Assembly: GCF_003057885.1 (NCBI RefSeq)
Contig: NZ_QAGK01000010.1
Span: 62,001-126,000 of the forward strand
Direction: 5' to 3'
DNA length: 64,000 nt
DNA from: Oceaniglobus ichthyenteri
GTDB taxonomy: Bacteria; Pseudomonadota; Alphaproteobacteria; Rhodobacterales; Rhodobacteraceae
The translations under genes were made by a program, and so were the position numbers. Positions 37,472 to 46,594 of this stretch are shown piece by piece (within the stretch, counting starts at the first letter, position 1; every line of letters starts with the position of its first letter). The notes under the pieces were generated by a model, which was not told where the DNA came from, did no database searches, and saw only the letters and a program-made list of their open reading frames with translations.

Positions 37472-37807
37472 ATGGTAGATACAGATCGGCACAAAAAACA
37501 GATCAAGGCACAGTTGCAGGAACTTCACAAACGTCTGGACCGCGTCGAAGAAACATTGGATGAACCCGCCGATCGGGATCTGGCAGATCAGGCAATCGAA
37601 CTGGAAGATGATGAGGTTCTGGAGGGCATTGGCCGCGCCAGTGTGCGCGACGTCCGGCTGTTGGAGGCGGCGTTGGAGCGGATCGAAAACGACACCTATG
37701 GTATCTGCAACACCTGCGGCACGGAAATCACCACCGCGCGCCTTGATGCCATCCCTTATGCGATGCTGTGTCGCGACTGTGCCGGGGCAGGCCCGTCAAA
37801 ATCATAG
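37472..37807 (+). CDS. DksA/TraR-type zinc-finger protein (short)
   Basis: A 111-residue protein with a coiled-coil N-terminal part and a C4 zinc finger (Cys79/82/100/103 in ICNTC and LCRDC). The coil tip has DLADQA (Asp36, Asp39, Ala41), matching the DxxDxA motif of true DksA that reaches the RNA polymerase secondary channel. It is shorter than DksA (about 150 residues). This group can bind RNA polymerase, with or without ppGpp, in stress responses. An AAGGAG site precedes the ATG. Confidence 0.88.
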   Translation: MVDTDRHKKQIKAQLQELHKRLDRVEETLDEPADRDLADQAIELEDDEVLEGIGRASVRDVRLLEAALERIENDTYGICNTCGTEITTARLDAIPYAMLCRDCAGAGPSKS

Positions 37808-37860
37808 GGCACCGCACCAGCGGATATGAATCCCATCGTGGCACGGGGGCGAGGCGCGGC

Positions 37861-39144
37861 TTAATCCGTGATCTCGTCAAGGCCCCGTGTCACCACGATC
37901 GAGGCCACAGCCATGGCCGCAAAAATGATTAGCGTAATGTGTGGACCGGCCAGTGAGGCCAGCGCGCCAAACACGCCCGACCCCAACAGGACAATCCCGA
38001 TCACCGTGTTTGACACGGCGGTATATGTCGCGCGGTTGTCGGCGGGGGCCATATCGACCAGATAAATCACCCGCCCCTGCCGCACCCCGTGATAGGCGAG
38101 CATCAGCACAAACAAAACCAGCGGCAGCGCCCAGATCGTACCCGAAGCCCCCGCCAGATCCAGCCCCACCGCCGCCAACAGCGCCACCGCCCCGGCCATG
38201 CCCGAAAACATCAGCACCTTGCGGCTGGACCGATCAGCCAACCGGCCCCAGATCCACGAACTGAGAAAAGACGCCACCGACGAGGCCAGCACCAGCGCGC
38301 CAAGACGGTCAAACGCGCCCTGCCCCGCCTGCGCGCCCAGCAACACGATATAGGGCGGCGCAAGGGCGGTGGCGGTCAAAAGCCCCCGCGCCAGGATGAA
38401 GCGGCGCAATTGCCGATCACTGCGCAAAATACCAAGCTGACCCAGCGTCGGCGTTTCGGACTGTCCCGGTGCGCGTTCTTCCCACAAGGTTGAAAAAAAC
38501 GCGCCCGCACCAATCCACAACGCCGCAGCCAGGGCAATGGCAACCAGCACCAGCGTCGGGCGGTCCACCAGCCCGGTGATCAGCACCAGCGCAAAAATCA
38601 CCACCGCCCCCGCGCCCAGAGATGTGGCCACGCCAGTTGCCGCACCGCGCCGCGACTGGCCCACGGTCTTGCCCAAAACATCGCTGTAACTGACCGAACA
38701 AACCGACCGTGACACCGCCAGCACCGCCAGCAAAGCACAAATCACCGCCCCCGCGGTGGAACCGGTCAGTGTCAGCGCCGCCAGAACGATACCCGCCGCC
38801 GCCGCTCCCTGCCCGATGCAGCCCGCCGCCCAGGCCCATTTGCGTTGCGCCATCGCCTGTATTCGCGGCGCGGTGAACAGTTGCGGCAGCAATGCCCCCG
38901 CTTCGCGGATCGGCACCAACAGGCCAACAAAAAATGTCGAAGCCCCTAGATGGGTCAACAGCCAGGACAGCACCAGTTTCGGATCGATCAGCCCGTCGGC
39001 GACCTTGCTCATCGAAAGAGAGGCGGCGTGGCGCAGAAAATTCGCAGGCTCGTGGCGCGCCTGAGCCTGCGACAGACCGCCCGCATCCCCGGTGTCATCC
39101 ACCAGGGCGGTGAACAGCCTGTTCGTGATTGTTGCTCTGCTCAT
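37861..39144 (-). CDS. Major facilitator superfamily transporter
   Basis: A 427-residue membrane protein with about 12 hydrophobic helices. The motif GRLADRSSRKVLMF (loop 8-9 type) is a variant of the MFS signature. The start ATG at 39144 gives MSRATITNRLFTAL and follows GGGGG; a longer frame upstream to 39309 has charged non-membrane sequence and no ribosome site. It has no neighbouring regulator or enzyme that would reveal a substrate, so function is unassigned beyond transport. The gap to the next gene is 195 bp and appears empty. Confidence 0.85.
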   Translation of the reverse strand: MSRATITNRLFTALVDDTGDAGGLSQAQARHEPANFLRHAASLSMSKVADGLIDPKLVLSWLLTHLGASTFFVGLLVPIREAGALLPQLFTAPRIQAMAQRKWAWAAGCIGQGAAAAGIVLAALTLTGSTAGAVICALLAVLAVSRSVCSVSYSDVLGKTVGQSRRGAATGVATSLGAGAVVIFALVLITGLVDRPTLVLVAIALAAALWIGAGAFFSTLWEERAPGQSETPTLGQLGILRSDRQLRRFILARGLLTATALAPPYIVLLGAQAGQGAFDRLGALVLASSVASFLSSWIWGRLADRSSRKVLMFSGMAGAVALLAAVGLDLAGASGTIWALPLVLFVLMLAYHGVRQGRVIYLVDMAPADNRATYTAVSNTVIGIVLLGSGVFGALASLAGPHITLIIFAAMAVASIVVTRGLDEITD

Positions 39145-39339
39145 CGCACCCCCGGCTGAATGGTCGTCGGCATGCGCACAAGAAACGTCAGCGGGCCGGA
39201 AAACACAAGCAGCGCGGCGATACCGGTCTGTTTGGCGGCGATCGGCATCACATTTGGCTGGCCCCTTTGTGCCGGGGCTGACTGTTATCCCGGCCAAAGG
39301 CGCAATCACCCTACTAAAACAGGGGCGATTTCAGAGACG

Positions 39340-40008
39340 TTAGAATACGCGCTTTTGTCGTTTGCGATATCTGCGAAAGCTGAACGCCAACGCCACACAC
39401 AGGACAGCGGGCACCAAAAGCGCCTTGAAGGCCACGCTTTGAAACAGGAACGCGCCGCCGATGCCGCCGATCAAAAACCCCGAGATGATCAGCAGGAACA
39501 GGACCGCCTTGCGCCTGTCAAAGGTTTGCCCCCGCACCATCATGCCGATCATGATCCCCAGATCGGTGAATATTCCGGTCAGGTGCGTGGTACGCACAAT
39601 TGCGCCGCTATAACTTGTCGCCAGCGCGTTTTGCACACCGCACGCCGTTGCCGCCGCGAAATAGCCAAAGATCGACCCTTTTGCCAACAACAGATAGGCG
39701 ATGAAAAACAACGCCGCTTCCGTCATCAGCGCGGTATCGTAATGGTGACTGACCGTCAGCGCGCTGCCGCGCAGCAAAAAGCCGGATATCGCCGCCCCCA
39801 GAAGAAACGAAACCAACACCCCCGCCAGATGGGACGTGCTGGACAGCGACGGATCATACAGCGCAGCGCCAAGCAATGTCGCCGTGCCCGATACATGCGA
39901 TATCGCCAACCGGTCAAAACCCAGAAACCCGATCACATTGACCAGCCCGGCGATGAACGCCAGCAAGAACGCGCCAAATTCAATCCATCTTGGCAGTTTG
40001 GTGATCAA
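39340..40008 (-). CDS. YoaK-family (DUF1275) membrane protein
   Basis: A 222-residue protein with six to seven helices. The N-terminus FLLAFIAGLVNVIGFLGF and the motif SGTATLLG are diagnostic for DUF1275/YoaK, as is ATACGVQNALATSYSGAIVRTTHLTGIFTDLG. The start is TTG at 40008 with GAGG before it. The function of this family is not known. It is co-directional with the MFS gene but separated by 195 bp; divergent from the histidine kinase. Confidence 0.88.
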   Translation of the reverse strand: MITKLPRWIEFGAFLLAFIAGLVNVIGFLGFDRLAISHVSGTATLLGAALYDPSLSSTSHLAGVLVSFLLGAAISGFLLRGSALTVSHHYDTALMTEAALFFIAYLLLAKGSIFGYFAAATACGVQNALATSYSGAIVRTTHLTGIFTDLGIMIGMMVRGQTFDRRKAVLFLLIISGFLIGGIGGAFLFQSVAFKALLVPAVLCVALAFSFRRYRKRQKRVF

Positions 40009-40257
40009 GATCTGGCCTCACTTGGTTCTTGCCCGCCACCCTAAGCGCTCTTGCCGCGTTCTGCCAGATTGCGGGGGTGAATTTTGATCATGAACCGCGG
40101 CACGCCCCCCGCGCCCTATGAGGGCAGCGTGGAAAACAGGTGTTTTCGCCCCGCAATCAAAGGAGGATACAGTGCGCGGCAAACCCTTTACAGCTACGGT
40201 TAAATTGATCAATATCTCACTCTGTTGCCCGACACAGTATTGCCCGGACCCTTGCCC

Positions 40258-43158
40258 ATGCGAATTGATCTTAGCGCGCTTTTTGCCGCTGCCCCTTCGC
40301 CATATGTTCTTCTTGATTCTGACCTGCGCATGGTTTGGGTCAATGATGCCTATGTTGACGTCACCGGGCGGGACCGCGACACCCTGATCGGGCGCATCAT
40401 GACCGAGGCATTCCCCGCCCCTGCCGACTCCACCTCTGATCAGATGCTGCGCGGGTCGTTTCGGCGGGTTCTTGAAACAGGGCGGGTCGATCATTTGCCG
40501 TTGATCCCCTATCCGATCAAGACGGCAACCGGCCAAATCATTGATCGTTTCTGGAGCGCGACGCACACGCCCATTCTGGATGCAGACGGGCGCGTCGAAT
40601 TCATTTTGCAAAATTCGATGGATGTGACCGACCTGTATCACTCCGAACACGCCGCAAGCGAACGGACCAGCCCGGATCAGGCATCTGTGCTGCAACGGGC
40701 CGAAGCGGTTGCAAACGAAAACCTGGCCCTCGGAGAGATGACCCGGTTCTTTCAGTCGGCGTTTGATCAGGCGCCCAGCTTCATGGCCATCGTCAACGGT
40801 CCGCAACATGAATTTCAGATCGTGAACAGATCCTATGTCGATCTTGTCGATGGGCGCGATCTGGTTGGCCTGACGGTGCGCGAGGCCCTGCCCGAACTGG
40901 AAGGTCAGGGATTTTTTGAACTGCTCGATCGGGTTTATACCACCGGTGAGCCGGTTTCGATCAAGGGCATGGGCGCACAGCTGAAATCCCCGGCAAACGG
41001 GCAGATGGCACAGCGTTTCGTCGATTTCATTTTTCATCCCATAAAGGATGAAACCGGCACCCCGACCGGAATATTCATTCAAGGGCATGATGTAACCGGC
41101 CAGAAAACCGCCGAGGCACAGCTGACCGCGACCCGCGAAAAGTTCAGAACCATGGCGCAGACCATGCCAAACCACGTCTGGACCGCTGAAAAGGACGGGG
41201 GGATCAATTGGCTCAACGATCGGATTTATCGCTTCACCGGCCTGCGCGAGGGGGATTTATACGGAACCAATTGGGGACGTGTCGTTCACCCTGACGATTT
41301 GGAAACCGTAAGTACACAATGGGCCGACACCATTCGGCATGGCAAGACCTATGAATCCGAATTTCGCATTCAGGCCGCCGATGGCAGTTACCGGTGGCAT
41401 CTGGTGCGCGCGTCGCCTCTGCGCTCTGACGACGGGGCGCTGATCGGCTGGGTCGGAACCAATACCGACATCGAAGAGCGTAAAAGCACCGAAAACCAGA
41501 TTGCCCAATTGAATGCGACGCTGGAAACCCGTGTTGCCGCCCGCAATCAAGAACTGGAAGAGCTGCACGCCACCTTGCGACAAAGTCTCAAGATGGAGGC
41601 GATTGGCAGCCTTGCCGGTGGCATCGCCCATGATTTCAACAACCTGTTGCAGGTCATCACCGGCAACCTGCAACTGCTCGGGCGCGAGATCGCGGCCGAC
41701 TCGGCGGGGCAGGAACGGCTGGATCAGGCGATGAAGGCCGTGATGCGGGGCGCGACACTTGCCTCGCAACTTTTGTCATTTGCGCGCAAGCAACCGCTGG
41801 CGCCGGTTGTGACGAATCTGCGCCGCCTGATTGGCGAGAATTGGGATATCCTGAGCAGCGCGATTGGCGAAGGTGTCGAAATCGAAACGCAGTTTGCCGA
41901 TGATCTGTGGAACACCAACGTCGATCCGAACAACATGGAAAATGCGCTGTTGAATCTGGCGATCAACGCGCGCGATGCGATGGAGCGACACGGCAAGCTG
42001 AGGATCAGCGTTGAAAATGCCGATCTGGGGGCCGCCGATGTGCGCGCCCATCCGGGGCTGGAGCCGGGCCAGTACGTGACACTGGCGGTCACAGATACCG
42101 GATCGGGCATTCCCGACGATGTGGCCGAACGGATATTCGAACCGTTCTTCACCACCAAGGAGGATGGCAAAGGCACCGGGTTGGGCCTGTCGATGGTGTA
42201 TGGGTTTGCCAAACAATCGGGCGGGCATGTCACCATCGACAGCAAGGTGGGCAAAGGCACAACCATCCGCATCTATCTGCCAAGATCGTTGGAAAACGAA
42301 CAGGTGTCTGATCAGACCGGGTCTGATGGCCTGTCGGGCGGGTCTGAAACCATTCTTCTTGTCGAAGACGATGACGACGTGCGCGAAACCGCGTTCAGCA
42401 TGCTTTCGGATCTTGGATACACCGTTCTTCAGGCCGCCGGGGCCGACACCGCGTTACAGCATTTGCAGGGCGACGCGGCAATCGATCTGTTGTTTACCGA
42501 TGTGGTGATGCCCGGCAAAACCACCGGTCAGGATCTGGCGGAAATGGCGCGTGAATTGCGGCCCGGTTTGCCGGTGCTGTTCACGTCAGGTTATGTTCAG
42601 GATACCATCGTGCATGACGGCCATCTTGACGAAGGATTGCAACTGCTTGGAAAGCCCTACACACAGCTTTCAATGGCGCGCAAGATCCGGGATGTTCTGG
42701 CACTTGAGGGAACACCGATCCAGCCGCGCGCAACTTGCACCCAACCGCCCGAGGAAAAGCGCGCGCCAGACCGGGCAGCCAGTCTCAAACCTCACCACAT
42801 TCTGCTTTGTGAAGACGACCCATTGATCCGGATGGATGTTGCCCTTGGGCTTCGCGATGCCGGATATGAGGTTTTCGAAGCGCCAACAGCCCAAGGCGCG
42901 ATTGACATACTAAAGGCAGAAACCATCGCCCTTTTGATCACGGATGTCGGATTGCCGGATCGCTCGGGCGAGGAATTGGCGGTTGAGGCAAGGCAGTTTC
43001 ACCCGCAGTTGCCAATCATCTTTGCGACCGGCGGTCTGGATGTGCCGGCGGCGGAAACCCTTGGAAATTGCAAGGTGATGACCAAACCATTTCGCGATGT
43101 GGCCTTGTTAGAGACAATTGGCACCATGAATGTGGGCCGCGCAGAAATGGCCGACTGA
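40258..43158 (+). CDS. Hybrid sensor histidine kinase with PAS repeats and two receiver domains
   Basis: A protein of about 966 residues without transmembrane helices, so cytosolic. Three PAS domains occupy about residues 1-115, 155-280 and 290-420 (NWGRVVHPDDLETVSTQW with PAC in the third). Then come dimerisation/His (H458 in GIAHDFNNLLQ), the ATPase (NLAINARDAM, GSGIPDDV, GKGTGLGLS), receiver 1 (D748 in LLFTDVVMPG) and receiver 2 (D896 in LLITDVGLPD). Two receivers suggest a phosphorelay or a branch. The start is uncertain: TTG 40225 and ATG 40258 have no ribosome site, while AAAGGAGG at 40160 points to a GTG in another frame. There is no response regulator next to it. Confidence 0.9.
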   Translation: MRIDLSALFAAAPSPYVLLDSDLRMVWVNDAYVDVTGRDRDTLIGRIMTEAFPAPADSTSDQMLRGSFRRVLETGRVDHLPLIPYPIKTATGQIIDRFWSATHTPILDADGRVEFILQNSMDVTDLYHSEHAASERTSPDQASVLQRAEAVANENLALGEMTRFFQSAFDQAPSFMAIVNGPQHEFQIVNRSYVDLVDGRDLVGLTVREALPELEGQGFFELLDRVYTTGEPVSIKGMGAQLKSPANGQMAQRFVDFIFHPIKDETGTPTGIFIQGHDVTGQKTAEAQLTATREKFRTMAQTMPNHVWTAEKDGGINWLNDRIYRFTGLREGDLYGTNWGRVVHPDDLETVSTQWADTIRHGKTYESEFRIQAADGSYRWHLVRASPLRSDDGALIGWVGTNTDIEERKSTENQIAQLNATLETRVAARNQELEELHATLRQSLKMEAIGSLAGGIAHDFNNLLQVITGNLQLLGREIAADSAGQERLDQAMKAVMRGATLASQLLSFARKQPLAPVVTNLRRLIGENWDILSSAIGEGVEIETQFADDLWNTNVDPNNMENALLNLAINARDAMERHGKLRISVENADLGAADVRAHPGLEPGQYVTLAVTDTGSGIPDDVAERIFEPFFTTKEDGKGTGLGLSMVYGFAKQSGGHVTIDSKVGKGTTIRIYLPRSLENEQVSDQTGSDGLSGGSETILLVEDDDDVRETAFSMLSDLGYTVLQAAGADTALQHLQGDAAIDLLFTDVVMPGKTTGQDLAEMARELRPGLPVLFTSGYVQDTIVHDGHLDEGLQLLGKPYTQLSMARKIRDVLALEGTPIQPRATCTQPPEEKRAPDRAASLKPHHILLCEDDPLIRMDVALGLRDAGYEVFEAPTAQGAIDILKAETIALLITDVGLPDRSGEELAVEARQFHPQLPIIFATGGLDVPAAETLGNCKVMTKPFRDVALLETIGTMNVGRAEMAD

Positions 43159-43292
43159 GGCAGGTTTCAACGGCAGTCGGCGATTTTGGCAACCTGAATC
43201 AAAACGCGGCCGGTATGCATTCCGATCCGGCGCGCCAATGGCCGCAACTGCGGCCACCGAACCCCGTTTCATTTTATGCGACACGCCGCCAA

Positions 43293-44915
43293 TCAGTCTT
43301 GTGTTACGCTTGCCGCAATCGCATCGACCGCCCTGAGCGAAAGCGCGGCAATCGTAAGGCTTGGGTTGGCCGTGGCCGATGTGGGAAACGTGCCAGACCC
43401 CAGCAAAAACAGATTGCGGTGATCAAAGCTGCGCAGATCGCCATCCACCACCGAATCCTTGGCATCCTTGCCCATGCGCACGGTGCCGATGATATGGCCT
43501 GCCCCCTGAATATCGGGCGAATGGTTGATGTTGGTGGCACCGATGGCGGCGAACACCTCGTCATGAGCCTGTTGGGCGGCGTCCAGACCGGCGCGCGTGT
43601 AATCGGAGTAATCGAAATGAATCCGCGGCAACGGCATGCCGTTGGCATCCTTTTTGTCAGGGTCCAATGTCACGCGGTTTTCGGCATCGGGCGATTGTTC
43701 GACCAGCGAACTGATGCGCAACTGACGCGAGGTCGCATCCTTAATCGCGGCGTCAAGTTCGGCACCGCGCAGGCCCGAATTGGCCAGATCGGCCGCTGTC
43801 GACAGGGGCGCACCGGTGGGCCAGGCGTGGCCATCATTGGCGATTTCAATCCGAAACGCGGCATGGTCCTTGCGGAAATCACCATCGCGCAGATTTTCGA
43901 TACCCGAGGTCGAAAGCGGGCCGCGGAAGGGCCACACAGGCTCGGGCGTTTCTGCCCAGCTGAGTTTTGAGGGGTGATCCATCAGATTGCGCCCCACCTG
44001 ATCAGAGCTGTTGGCAACACCATTCGCCGCCCCCTCTTGCGCTGAATTAAGCAGCAGGCGCGGTGTTTCAATGCCGTGGGCCGCAACAACCACAACCTTG
44101 CCGGTGGCCGTGCCGGTGCTGCCATCGGCCCGGCGGAAATCGACCGAGGTTATCTTGCCATCCGCACCAAGATTAAGCCGCGTTGCGGTGGTTTGATCAT
44201 GCACAACCGCGCCCGCCGCTTCGGCCTGTTTCACATGAACGGTTGCGTCATATTTCGCCTGAATGGGACAGATCGGAATGCACGACGCGTTGCCGCAACA
44301 TTCGGGGCGGTCGGCATGAAAGACCGAATTTCGCCCCTGCGGTGTGGCACGCAGTTCAAATCTTGTGCCCTCCAACGCCTTACCCACCTGTTTGTCCAGA
44401 TAGGTGACCGGGATCATCGGCATCGGGTATTCGCCCGACCTGGGTGAACCCAGATCCTCGGCGCTGTCGCCCGCGACGCCAATCTCTTGTTCAGCGGCAA
44501 GATAGAAAGGCTCAAGCGCGTCATAATCAATCGGCCAGTCAACGGCGTGGCCATAAAGCGATTTCAGTTTGAAATCGGCCGGCACGTTGCGCAATGTCGT
44601 GCCCAACCAGTGCCATGTCGTACCGCCCACCACCTTGATATAGGTGGATTTGAAATTTTCGGGGCCCATCTGTTGATAATAATCTTCGATGCGGTGAGTC
44701 AGGGGATGGGGCGCGGTCGGGTCATTCGGATAAGGCGATTCCGGCACCTTGATCTTGGCATCCCAAAAGGTCTGAACGGCATCAAACCGGTCAATCCGCT
44801 TGCCACTCTCCAGAAAGGCAACCTTCAGCCCTTTTTGCGCCAGCTTTGCGCCCGCAATCGCCCCGGCCACGCCGGTGCCGATGATCAGAATGTCTGTGGT
44901 AATGTCATTTGCCAT
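43293..44915 (-). CDS. GMC-type FAD dehydrogenase with [3Fe-4S] motif (sugar/alditol dehydrogenase large subunit)
   Basis: A 540-residue FAD enzyme. The N-terminal GTGVAGAIAG binds FAD. Residues 206-216 contain CC-X4-C-X3-C (CCGNASCIPIC), the exact cysteine spacing of the Burkholderia FAD-glucose dehydrogenase catalytic subunit, where it holds a [3Fe-4S] cluster. The active-site His/Asn region is near the C-terminus (GTFPTSATANPSLTIAALSLRA). The following gene is its small subunit. The family oxidises glucose, fructose, gluconate or sorbitol; the substrate here is not determinable. Start ATG 44915 with AAGGA; the frame above lacks one. A haem subunit is absent. Confidence 0.9.
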   Translation of the reverse strand: MANDITTDILIIGTGVAGAIAGAKLAQKGLKVAFLESGKRIDRFDAVQTFWDAKIKVPESPYPNDPTAPHPLTHRIEDYYQQMGPENFKSTYIKVVGGTTWHWLGTTLRNVPADFKLKSLYGHAVDWPIDYDALEPFYLAAEQEIGVAGDSAEDLGSPRSGEYPMPMIPVTYLDKQVGKALEGTRFELRATPQGRNSVFHADRPECCGNASCIPICPIQAKYDATVHVKQAEAAGAVVHDQTTATRLNLGADGKITSVDFRRADGSTGTATGKVVVVAAHGIETPRLLLNSAQEGAANGVANSSDQVGRNLMDHPSKLSWAETPEPVWPFRGPLSTSGIENLRDGDFRKDHAAFRIEIANDGHAWPTGAPLSTAADLANSGLRGAELDAAIKDATSRQLRISSLVEQSPDAENRVTLDPDKKDANGMPLPRIHFDYSDYTRAGLDAAQQAHDEVFAAIGATNINHSPDIQGAGHIIGTVRMGKDAKDSVVDGDLRSFDHRNLFLLGSGTFPTSATANPSLTIAALSLRAVDAIAASVTQD

Positions 44916-44964
44916 GTAAATTTGTCCTTGAATCAGATGTGGCCGGAAGAGAAAGAGATCAAAT

Positions 44965-45408
44965 TCACGCCGCTGGCGGCTCTGACCAATACCCCACACC
45001 ACCGCCGCAAAACGCCATCGGCTTGGAATAGCTCATCGCCTGCCAGATCAGCGCGTCGGTATAGGTAACCACCTGCAGATCATCGGGATCGGGCGATATC
45101 CCGGTGTACCAAGCCGCCACGATGTCATTGGCAAGATCTTCGTCAGATTGCCCATCTGCCAGTGCAGAAATTTCATCTTCCTTGCCCATGGCGACGAAAG
45201 ATTTAAGGATCTTGGCGCCAACATCCTCATACAGGCTTTCCTTATTCAGCAGATTTTCGGACAGGGCCAGAAACGCCTCGGTATCCATGCCCGCAGCAAA
45301 GGCCCGGCCCGGCAGATGCGTCAGGGACAGCACGGAAATCCCCGAAACCGCAGACAACAGACCGCGCCGGGTTATGGTTGCCGAATTTCCCGAATTTGTA
45401 TGAGCCAT
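44965..45408 (-). CDS. Small (gamma, Tat-exported) subunit of the FAD dehydrogenase
   Basis: A 147-residue protein with a twin-arginine signal (SATITRRGLLSAVSGISVLSLT) and cleavage near AFA-AG. The rest (MDTEAFLALSENLLNK ... WQAMSYSKPMAFCGGGVGYWSEPP) is that of the small subunit of FAD sugar/sorbitol dehydrogenases, which serves as the Tat hitchhiker for the large subunit. It is encoded upstream (49 bp) of the catalytic gene in the same operon. ATG 45408 follows AAGGGGAAA. The mature complex should be periplasmic. The third, multi-haem subunit is not present in this window. Confidence 0.88.
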   Translation of the reverse strand: MAHTNSGNSATITRRGLLSAVSGISVLSLTHLPGRAFAAGMDTEAFLALSENLLNKESLYEDVGAKILKSFVAMGKEDEISALADGQSDEDLANDIVAAWYTGISPDPDDLQVVTYTDALIWQAMSYSKPMAFCGGGVGYWSEPPAA

Positions 45409-45668
45409 GCAATTTCCCCTTTTTCTTGCCATGCCAAGCGCAGGCCGACTTGACCTGTCCAACGTGCCACGGGTGCGGTTTGTTCCCCGGTGTCAGATAT
45501 CGGCCCTTGTTTGATCATCCGGCGCGCTCACCGCCGGGTCGGGAAAAGCCACCACACCGCCTTGCGATTGGTTTGGGCCTTGGCTTTGGCGCTTGGGCCG
45601 CTACCTTAGCATGCAGAACCGACGCAACTTTGTGTTAAAACCATTTTTTGGAAGGAGCTTGATCAATC

Positions 45669-46583
45669 ATGGGATCGCGCATTTTCACCACTGTCACAGC
45701 CATCAGCCTGTCAGCCACAATCGCAACTGGCGCCGCTGCCGACATTACCGTTTCATCAAAAATAGACACCGAAGGCGGCCTGTTGGGCAACGTCATCGCG
45801 CTGGCGCTGGAGGATGCGGGCCTGCCGGTTGAACGTCGCCTGCAACTGGGCGGCACCCAGGTGGTGCGCGAGGCGATTCTGGCCAATCAGATCGACATCT
45901 ATCCCGAATACACCGGCAATGCCGCGTTCTTTTTCAACGAAGCCGACAGCGACATCTGGAAAGACGCCAAGGCCGCCCACGCCCGCGCCTCCGAATTGGA
46001 CAGCGCGCAGAACAACATCACCTGGCTTGCATCTGCACCTGCCAATAACACCTGGGCCATTGCCGTAACCGGCCCCGTGGCCAAGGAAAACACACTCACC
46101 ACCATGTCTGATTTTGGGGCCTGGGTGGCCGGGGGCGGCACGGTCAAACTGGCCGCGTCGACCGAATTTGTTTCGTCGCCTGCGGTGTTGCCCGCAATGC
46201 AGGCCACCTATGGTTTCGCGCTTTCGCCGGATCAGACGGTGATCCTGTCGGGCGGTGATACGGCGGCAACAATTCAGGCCGCCGCGCGCGGCACTTCGGG
46301 CGTCAATGCGGCGATGGTTTATGGCACCGATGGCGGCGTTGGGGCCACCGGCCTTGTGGTGATGGAGGACGACAAGGGCGTCCAGCCGGTTTATGAGCCC
46401 GCGCCAATCGTGCGTGCCGATGTGCTGGCGGAATATCCCGCCATTGCCGATGTGTTGAACCCGATCTTTGCGGGCCTTGACATGGCAACGCTGCAACAAC
46501 TGAACGGGCGGATTCAGGTCGGTGGTGAACCCGCCGAGGCGGTCGCCCGCGATTATCTGACCCAGACCGGAGTTCTGGACTGA
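45669..46583 (+). CDS. osmF: Glycine betaine-type ABC transporter, substrate-binding protein (OsmF/YehZ)
   Basis: A 304-residue periplasmic binding protein with a signal peptide (MGSRIFTTVTAISLSATIATGAAA). DITVSSKIDTEGGLLGNVIALALEDAGL and the following DIYPEYTGNAAFFF resemble the OsmF/QAT family that binds choline or glycine betaine weakly. It is the first gene of the four-gene set in the order osmF-yehY-yehX-yehW, with GGAAGGAG before its ATG. The 260-bp upstream gap probably holds the promoter; I found no clear -35/-10 match. OsmF homologues are stationary-phase or osmostress induced in enterics. Confidence 0.88.
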   Translation: MGSRIFTTVTAISLSATIATGAAADITVSSKIDTEGGLLGNVIALALEDAGLPVERRLQLGGTQVVREAILANQIDIYPEYTGNAAFFFNEADSDIWKDAKAAHARASELDSAQNNITWLASAPANNTWAIAVTGPVAKENTLTTMSDFGAWVAGGGTVKLAASTEFVSSPAVLPAMQATYGFALSPDQTVILSGGDTAATIQAAARGTSGVNAAMVYGTDGGVGATGLVVMEDDKGVQPVYEPAPIVRADVLAEYPAIADVLNPIFAGLDMATLQQLNGRIQVGGEPAEAVARDYLTQTGVLD

Positions 46584-46594
46584 TCGCGCGCAGT

